From NCBI GenBank assembly GCA_964644705.1, contig CAZXYF010000100.1:1-11206 (forward strand): a DNA stretch of 11,206 bases, written 5' to 3'. A program made the position numbers and the translations under genes. The stretch's first letter is position 1; the number at the start of each line of letters is the position of its first letter. The stretch is from CAZXYF01 sp964644705. Lineage in GTDB: Bacteria > Planctomycetota > Brocadiia > SM23-32. This document shows, piece by piece, positions 6,580-11,206 of this stretch. The notes below the pieces were generated by a model that did no database searches, had not been told where the DNA came from, and worked only from the letters and a program-made list of their open reading frames with translations.

Positions 6580-7674
6580 CTACGGCTTGAGAATCGCTTT
6601 TACGCTTTCTTTGCTCTCGGTCACCTCAAGCCCCCTGGTGGCCTCTTCCAGTGAAAACCTGTGGGTGATGAGCCGATCAAACGGATAACGGCCTGCCGCC
6701 ACCAGATTGGCCGCACGCCAGAGATGAGAAGTGTCGCTGACCCATGTTCCCTGGAGGCTCACGTTCTTACGCGCGATGCTGGTGAATAGATCCAGAGGTA
6801 TATCCTCCTGGGGGGTGGCGATTCCCGGTATGCCATATGTGCCTCCGGGAGCAACAAGATCAATCCATGAATTCGTCACCGGGGCGAATCCGGTACAGTC
6901 CATGATGACATTCGCTCCCACGCCCCGCGTCTTGTCCATCAGACACTCGTGGATTTCCTCCTCATCCATTTCATCCACATTCAGCGTATTTGCAGCGCCA
7001 AAATCGAGTGCCATCTCGAAACGGGACTGGTCAGCCCCCGTGCCGGCGACCCACACTTCGCCCGCCCCCGCTTCCTGAAGCTGGGCGAGCACAAACAGAC
7101 CAACGGGTCCGGGTCCAACCACCACCGCAAAATCACCGGGTTCAATGTCGCACTGTTCCACCGCGTGAGCAGCGGTCGCCCCGCTGCATGTGGCCGGAAC
7201 CAACAACTCCGGATCCACGTCCAGATCCAGCTTGATCATTGCATGCCCCGCCCGCAGGTGGAGGTACTCACTGTAACAACCCAGGAGATGCGGTGGTTCT
7301 TCGCAGGAGTAGGAGATCCCATAGGTCTTCCGCTCCGGGCAGAGAGACGGTTCCTTTTTGATCGTACACTGATAACAATCTCCGCACATCACTCCCCGTT
7401 CCCACAGCACCTGGTCCCCTTCCTCGAGCGGGCGCCCGAACAGGTCCGTCTTCTCCCCGGCAATCTCGGCAATCTCACCGACGCCTTCATGCCCCAGGAT
7501 CATGGGGACCGGCGTGCGGGGATCTTCGCCGCGCCACATGTGCACATCACTGCCGCACACCCCGGCACTGTTTATTCTCACGCGAACTTCCCCTTCTTCG
7601 AGAGGAACAAGGGGAAATTCCTGTATTTCCAGGGGTTCATCAAAATCGGTTAATACTGCGGCTCTGGCCTTCAT
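6580..7674 (-). CDS. Zinc-dependent medium-chain alcohol/polyol dehydrogenase
   Basis: NAD(P)-dependent dehydrogenase of the MDR superfamily, sorbitol/threonine dehydrogenase branch, 364 residues. Catalytic zinc ligands are Cys40 (GVCGSD), His62 and the adjacent Glu63 (GHEG). The structural zinc site is complete with Cys97, Cys100, Cys103 and Cys112. The cofactor-binding glycine motif GPGPVG is at 187-192. It would oxidise a secondary alcohol of a polyol or sugar, or reduce a carbonyl; the exact substrate is not evident. The frame extends upstream to 7767, but the ATG at 7674 is chosen because AAGGAG (7688-7683) lies eight bases ahead and a typical MDR N-terminus starts here. It follows the aldolase-dehydrogenase gene by 64 bases on the same strand, probably in one operon. 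It is very acidic (59 Asp+Glu, 28 Lys+Arg), with an Asp/Glu-rich stretch near 234-240. Confidence 0.9.
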   Translation of the reverse strand: MKARAAVLTDFDEPLEIQEFPLVPLEEGEVRVRINSAGVCGSDVHMWRGEDPRTPVPMILGHEGVGEIAEIAGEKTDLFGRPLEEGDQVLWERGVMCGDCYQCTIKKEPSLCPERKTYGISYSCEEPPHLLGCYSEYLHLRAGHAMIKLDLDVDPELLVPATCSGATAAHAVEQCDIEPGDFAVVVGPGPVGLFVLAQLQEAGAGEVWVAGTGADQSRFEMALDFGAANTLNVDEMDEEEIHECLMDKTRGVGANVIMDCTGFAPVTNSWIDLVAPGGTYGIPGIATPQEDIPLDLFTSIARKNVSLQGTWVSDTSHLWRAANLVAAGRYPFDRLITHRFSLEEATRGLEVTESKESVKAILKP

Positions 7675-7682
7675 CTCAAACG

Positions 7683-7688
7683 CTCCTT
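7683..7688 (-). promoter_or_regulatory. Ribosome binding site deciding the zinc dehydrogenase start
   Basis: The minus strand reads AAGGAG, then eight bases, then ATG at 7674. This favours a 364-residue protein over the 395-residue version from an ATG at 7767, which would overlap the upstream aldolase-dehydrogenase gene and add a non-conserved leader. Confidence 0.8.
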
Positions 7689-7738
7689 CGTGATTAAATT
7701 GTCTTTCAACAGTTGGCGACATCCCATGCTCATCACCG

Positions 7739-9733
7739 TTACCGTACGAACACCTGGCCGGCATCAACCACCAGTGTCTGGCCGGTAATTTTGGAGGAAT
7801 GCGGACCGCTCAGAAATGCCACTGCATCCGCTATATCGTCCCAGTCGATCTCCTCCTTCAGGGCCGTCATGTTGATGTAATATGGGATCACTTCCTCCGG
7901 TTCCAGTCCGCGTTTCTCCGCCAGCGCTTCGATATAATCTTCATTCCAGATGCTGGATTCGCGGAACACGTTGCCCGGGCACACTGTATTCACCCGGATT
8001 CCATGTTCTGCCAGTTCCTGGGCCCACCCGCGGGCAAGATGAATCTCGCCCGCTTTGGTGGCGTTGTAGGCGCTGTGATTCTTTGAAGCGTCCAGCCCGC
8101 TTTTGCTGGACAGATTGATGATACTCCCGCCCATTTGCTGTCGCTTCATAACTCGGGCAGCTTCGCGGGCCATGAGAAGATAACCAGTGAGGTTTACCTC
8201 CAGTGCCAGGCGAAAATCCTCGACCGGAAAATCCATCAGTGCATGCGGGGGGGCCACACCCGCACAGTTGACCAGCAGGTCAACTCCCCCCAGATTCCTG
8301 ACGGCTGATTCATACAGGTTTGTAACTGATTCCTCGGATGTCACATCCACCTTCATCGGCCAACCGGAGCCCGGCGCGTCCACTTCCTCTCGGATTCGAC
8401 GTTCCGTCTCATCGGCTCCCTTTTTGTCAATATCCGCCAGCACCACGTGCATGCCTCGTTTGGCCAGTCCGATGGAAATGCCCCGTCCCAGACCGCTGCC
8501 CCCGCCGGTCACGAGAGCGACTTTCCCCGCCAGTTCCCCCGCCTGTTCCTGGCCCGCCAGGATACCGGCCCGGTAAGATTCCGCCTCCGAATCACGTATC
8601 GTCTGCACAGCTGAGTCCGTCAACGGCCGCGGGCCACCAAAAGTATCGGCAACCACCAACATATCCAGCGCAGATTTCACCGTGTTCAGCGCCGAATCCA
8701 GCATCGAGGGCGAAACCCCAACACTGAACACGCCCAGTCCATCGACAAGGAGACACGTTGGCGTGCCCCCTTCCGCCGCATTGTCCCGAATCACTTCCTC
8801 AACTCGCGCTGCCAGTCCCTCCTCGTGAGCGTCGCTCAACCAGAGGGGGCCATGGTTGCAGTAAACTACCTGGTCGGGAACCAGTGGTCCACACTGCGCC
8901 AGCTGCTCACAGTTCGGAGTGGAGAAAAATCGCTGGGCCGATGTTGGGAGGGAAAACTGAACCAGCACCGACTGATCCAGTATGTCAGCGTAGGTGCGTC
9001 GCATGACCGCACATACGTCATTTACCAGCTGCGTCTCGACTTCCCGATCCGGCGTAAAGGTGTCGCGCTTTTCCGTCCGCTGGCGTCTGTTCTGCCAGGC
9101 TTCTTTCGCTGCATCTACAATTGTGTACGTCCGCTCAACTGCTTCTGCCTTTGATTCCTCACTTACAAACAAACCATGATTTTCCAGGAACATCACCCTG
9201 GGTAAAGCTCCATGTTCCTCCTGGTATTTATTGAGTTCTTTCTGCATCCGGCGGGCAAGTGGATAACCGAAGTCGGTATATTCGATGTAGAGATAGGGTT
9301 GTTCAAGATCACCGAAAAGTTCCGCCACCGCTTCCGGCGCCTGCTGCGAGCACAGCACTCCGTTCAGCAGAGTGGGGTGCGTATGCACGACACAGCGTCC
9401 GAGCTGGGCATGGAGAATTGTTTCAACGGAGGGGCGGGCCTCTCCCTCGTCCACACATGCTGTGTTCAGCCGGCGCGCCACTTCCTGTTCGCGCTGGCTG
9501 GCATCCATTCCCTCCAGATCAGGATCATCCAGAATGTCCAGACAGGCTTCGACATCCACACACCGATATCCACTCTCCTCGTCCATCTCTTTCAGAGATG
9601 TTCCACTGGCCTTCACATACATGCGCCCATCGTCCGTCTTTACGCTTGTGTTGCCCCCGCCTCCCTGGACAAGGGTCGCATTGGCACCAACCTCGTTGGA
9701 CACGCTAATCAACTCATTTAAGCTCTTGTTCAT
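7739..9733 (-). CDS. Bifunctional class II aldolase/short-chain dehydrogenase (RhaD/RhaE-W type)
   Basis: Fusion of a zinc-dependent class II aldolase (about 1-220, with a linking region to about 395) and a classical short-chain dehydrogenase (about 400-664). Aldolase marks are GGGGNTS (24-30), KASGT (41-45), Glu104, zinc ligands His117 and His119 (HTHP) and His186 (ENHG). Dehydrogenase marks are the cofactor loop TGGGSGLG (409-416), Asp434 (ADID, suggesting NAD rather than NADP), NCAG (489-492, usually NNAG), a Ser at 542-543 and Tyr556/Lys560 (YNATK). Known relatives cleave L-rhamnulose 1-phosphate to dihydroxyacetone phosphate and L-lactaldehyde, then oxidise the aldehyde to lactate. At 664 residues this one is slightly short for the family. 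AAGGA (9743-9739) lies five bases before the ATG. No rhamnose isomerase, kinase or regulator is nearby, so rhamnose or fucose is likely but not proven. Confidence 0.9.
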   Translation of the reverse strand: MNKSLNELISVSNEVGANATLVQGGGGNTSVKTDDGRMYVKASGTSLKEMDEESGYRCVDVEACLDILDDPDLEGMDASQREQEVARRLNTACVDEGEARPSVETILHAQLGRCVVHTHPTLLNGVLCSQQAPEAVAELFGDLEQPYLYIEYTDFGYPLARRMQKELNKYQEEHGALPRVMFLENHGLFVSEESKAEAVERTYTIVDAAKEAWQNRRQRTEKRDTFTPDREVETQLVNDVCAVMRRTYADILDQSVLVQFSLPTSAQRFFSTPNCEQLAQCGPLVPDQVVYCNHGPLWLSDAHEEGLAARVEEVIRDNAAEGGTPTCLLVDGLGVFSVGVSPSMLDSALNTVKSALDMLVVADTFGGPRPLTDSAVQTIRDSEAESYRAGILAGQEQAGELAGKVALVTGGGSGLGRGISIGLAKRGMHVVLADIDKKGADETERRIREEVDAPGSGWPMKVDVTSEESVTNLYESAVRNLGGVDLLVNCAGVAPPHALMDFPVEDFRLALEVNLTGYLLMAREAARVMKRQQMGGSIINLSSKSGLDASKNHSAYNATKAGEIHLARGWAQELAEHGIRVNTVCPGNVFRESSIWNEDYIEALAEKRGLEPEEVIPYYINMTALKEEIDWDDIADAVAFLSGPHSSKITGQTLVVDAGQVFVR

Positions 9734-9789
9734 AGCATTCCTTCAAACAAAACCCATTCATTATTTGCTCTGACAGCACAAAGAGGATA

Positions 9790-9830
9790 AGAAAAAGCCG
9801 TATCACGCGCAACAATTCGCGTGCATTCGG
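9790..9830 (-). terminator. Terminator of the amidase gene (or operator of the aldolase gene)
   Basis: On the minus strand CACGCG (9823-9818) pairs with CGCGTG (9809-9804) around an eight-base loop. Outside, CCG (9830-9828) pairs with CGG (9800-9798), followed directly by the T-rich CTTTTTCTT (9797-9789). It starts 17 bases after the amidase stop, which fits an intrinsic terminator. Because it also lies about 70-100 bases upstream of the aldolase-dehydrogenase start, the 20-base palindrome at 9804-9823 could serve as an operator. I favour the terminator. Confidence 0.6.
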
Positions 9831-9846
9831 GAGCCAAAAACGCCAG

Positions 9847-10743
9847 TCAGTTAATATCGGCGCGAGATTTCACGAAGTTTTTTATACCCCACACAATATC
9901 CCCCGCCATCATCTTCTGTATTTTTGCTTTCCTCAACATTTTCGCTTCCGCCCTGTTGGAGAGGAAACCCAGTTCCACCAGGATGGCGGGACATTCGGTA
10001 CGAACGAGCACCCGGAAATCCGCCTCCCGGACCCCCCTGTTTTGCATGCCCGTCTTGCTCATACCCCTGATGACGGCACCGGCCAGGGCCCGAGTGATTG
10101 CCGGCGCCTCACGTTTTATGTATACAGAAAACCCCCGAGCACTGGCATTATCGGCTGAATCGGCATGGATACTCACGAACATATCCGCCCCCATTCGGTT
10201 GGCGATGTCAGCTCGCTCGTTTAATTTGACGAACGAGTCATCGCGCCGGACCAGCTTGACATTCATCCCGCACTCCCGCAGCCCACGCGCCACCCGCTTT
10301 GCCACAGGTAAATTGATCTGTTTTTCCTGAACTCCAATGGGACTGATTGCGCCGGGATCTTTTCCCCCGTGGCCCGCATCCACCACAACGGTGTAGCCGG
10401 AATATACAGCTGATTCATGCGACGAGGACGGTTCCGGAGCCTGAGGAACTTCATATTTGCCCGGCTCTCCTTTGTACCGCGGAAGCAATAAAGTGTCGCC
10501 CACGGAAAGATCTCTGGGATTGCACTTATTCACATGGGCAATGCGGCTCCAGTGAATGCCTTCCCGACGGCCGATTGAATGCAGAGTATCGCCCGCCTGC
10601 ACGTAATAAACGTCGTATTTGTAGGGCTTTCGCGAGACATTCGACGATTCGCGGCCCGAACTCGTCGGTGTCCCGGAGGAGATGCATCCGCCCGATACAA
10701 CGACAATCAAACACATCAAAATCGTAAGCTGTTTCAATTGCAT
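9847..10743 (-). CDS. N-acetylmuramoyl-L-alanine amidase lipoprotein with LysM domain
   Basis: Peptidoglycan hydrolase of 298 residues that cuts the amide bond between N-acetylmuramic acid and the stem peptide, likely in daughter-cell separation or wall turnover. The N-terminus is a signal peptide with a hydrophobic stretch ending at Cys20 (VSGGC). The lipobox is not ideal because Ser is at -3, but a lipoprotein is likely. A LysM peptidoglycan-binding domain spans about 46-89 (YYVQAGDTL to VGDTLLLP). After a Pro/Ser-rich linker, the amidase_3 domain covers about 117-293. Zinc ligands are His125 (VDAGHGG), Glu140 (VQEK) and His193 (SIHAD), and the catalytic Glu257 lies in VELGFLSN, so the active site is complete. 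The order LysM then amidase is found in AmiC-like proteins of several phyla. The gene is alone on the minus strand and ends in its own terminator. Confidence 0.92.
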   Translation of the reverse strand: MQLKQLTILMCLIVVVSGGCISSGTPTSSGRESSNVSRKPYKYDVYYVQAGDTLHSIGRREGIHWSRIAHVNKCNPRDLSVGDTLLLPRYKGEPGKYEVPQAPEPSSSHESAVYSGYTVVVDAGHGGKDPGAISPIGVQEKQINLPVAKRVARGLRECGMNVKLVRRDDSFVKLNERADIANRMGADMFVSIHADSADNASARGFSVYIKREAPAITRALAGAVIRGMSKTGMQNRGVREADFRVLVRTECPAILVELGFLSNRAEAKMLRKAKIQKMMAGDIVWGIKNFVKSRADIN

Positions 10744-11050
10744 GCTCTGAATATTCCGTAGGGTATGGCGCGAAATTGAACAAGATAGCCCGTCCCCGGC
10801 CCAAGCTACACCTCAACTGCGCTCATCCCGTCGCCCATTCTCCGTCAACCCCAAAGAGTACACTAATTTGAATGCGACGGTGATTGCAAGACACAATCCC
10901 GTAACCGGGTCAGGCGGTCACCTGAAAGTGCCCCGCTCTTTTTGACGGATTGATACAACAAGAAAAGCCCCAGCCATCTAAGCGGGCAGAATAAATCCGT
11001 TCCCGTTTTCACCTGAACCACCAGGACGAGTGCGAGAACGCCTCCTAACA
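10744..11050. other. Long gene-free stretch upstream of the amidase
   Basis: About 300 bases precede the amidase without a supported gene. No strong promoter stands out: TTGACG (on the minus strand near 10846) lacks a partner at 16-18 bases. The minus strand contains two interlocked inverted repeats. ACGGATT (11000-10994) pairs with AATCCGT (10951-10945), and TGCCCGCT (10988-10981) pairs with AGCGGGGCA (10937-10929, one bulged G). The order of the arms is that of an H-type pseudoknot. Seven-base matches are expected by chance a few times in a region this size, so this is only suggestive of leader RNA structure. Confidence 0.35.
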
Positions 11051-11059
11051 CGCATGTTA

Positions 11060-11180
11060 TCCAAAAACGGGGGCTTGAAGAGTGCCGTTAGCTCCGGAGG
11101 CACGTCTCAGTCCACAGCCCCGGGCGCCAGAGCCGAGGAAACCCGGAAAAATTCTTTGGGCCCCCGTTCAGCACTCCAGG
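11060..11180 (-). ncRNA. Candidate structured RNA or attenuator, unassigned
   Basis: On the minus strand GAGTGCTG (11176-11169) can pair with CGGCACTC (11087-11080) over eight positions with one G-U. Nested inside, CGGGGGC (11166-11160) pairs with GCCTCCG (11101-11095). The same strand (AACGGGGGC, 11168-11160) is also perfectly complementary over nine bases to GCCCCCGTT (11074-11066), which runs into five T (11067-11063). The two pairings exclude each other or would form a pseudoknot, and the second looks like a terminator arm. The closing stem with a GC-rich interior is loosely reminiscent of 6S RNA, but I cannot match a known family. No protein in any frame here looks convincing. Confidence 0.3.
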
Positions 11181-11206
11181 GCAATACAACCGGATTCGGT
11201 CTTGGC

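Noticed and set aside
6949..7653. Long plus-strand frame opposite the zinc dehydrogenase
   Set aside because: It is an antisense shadow of a gene with complete zinc and cofactor motifs; its translation shows no domain and no start signal.
7675..7767. Upstream extension of the zinc dehydrogenase to an ATG at 7767
   Set aside because: It would overlap the aldolase-dehydrogenase gene and ignore the AAGGAG site eight bases before 7674.
10863..11051. 62-residue minus-strand frame with a hydrophobic N-terminal half
   Set aside because: GTG start without a suitable ribosome binding site, no recognised family, and it crosses the interlocked inverted repeats. It could be a small membrane protein, but the support is too thin.
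11054..11206. Plus-strand reading frame open from an ATG to the window edge
   Set aside because: No Shine-Dalgarno site, Ser/Gly/Pro-rich low-complexity translation, no recognisable motif, and it overlaps the strongly self-complementary segment. More sequence to the right would decide.

Overview
The window is an ordinary-looking bacterial chromosomal segment with eight well-supported protein genes, no tRNA or rRNA, no CRISPR array and no insertion sequence. The organism looks Gram-negative (diderm): two proteins carry lipoprotein-type signal peptides, one of them a LysM cell-wall amidase. Base composition is moderately GC-rich and Shine-Dalgarno sites are clear. The cytosolic enzymes are strikingly acidic (for example 55 Asp+Glu against 26 Lys+Arg in the 279-residue barrel protein), which together with a Trk potassium uptake pair hints at a saline habitat. 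The gene content would fit a polysaccharide- or deoxysugar-degrading PVC-group bacterium such as a Kiritimatiellota member, but this is inference from gene style only.

Layout. 1-251: gene-free tail behind the potassium genes, with a weak terminator-like hairpin and, at the very edge, a Shine-Dalgarno-like site pointing out of the window. 252-2424 (minus): a translationally coupled trkH-trkA potassium uptake operon. 2425-2730: divergent intergenic region with an imperfect 10-bp inverted repeat. 2731-3684 (plus): a lipoprotein-type alpha/beta hydrolase. 3739-3767: a good sigma70-type promoter. 3842-6438 (plus): rdgB (house-cleaning NTP pyrophosphatase), a D-2-hydroxyacid dehydrogenase that overlaps it by ATGA, and a xylose-isomerase-like TIM-barrel protein, closed by a strong symmetric terminator at 6513-6554. 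6580-9733 (minus, convergent): a bifunctional class II aldolase/short-chain dehydrogenase (RhaD/RhaE-W type) followed by a zinc-dependent medium-chain dehydrogenase. 9790-9830: terminator of the next gene. 9847-10743 (minus): LysM plus amidase_3 lipoprotein. 10744-11206: gene-free by my reading, but with mutually exclusive and pseudoknot-like pairings that may mark a structured RNA or attenuator on the minus strand.

How the genes fit together. The central block (hydroxyacid dehydrogenase, TIM-barrel isomerase/epimerase, zinc dehydrogenase, aldolase-dehydrogenase fusion) has the enzyme types expected of sugar or deoxysugar catabolism: oxidise or isomerise a sugar, cleave it with an aldolase, then oxidise or reduce the resulting aldehyde or hydroxyacid. 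No kinase, transporter or regulator of that pathway is in the window, so the substrate cannot be fixed. Nothing here is a clearly new system; the most open points are the substrate of the central cluster and the structured region at the right edge.
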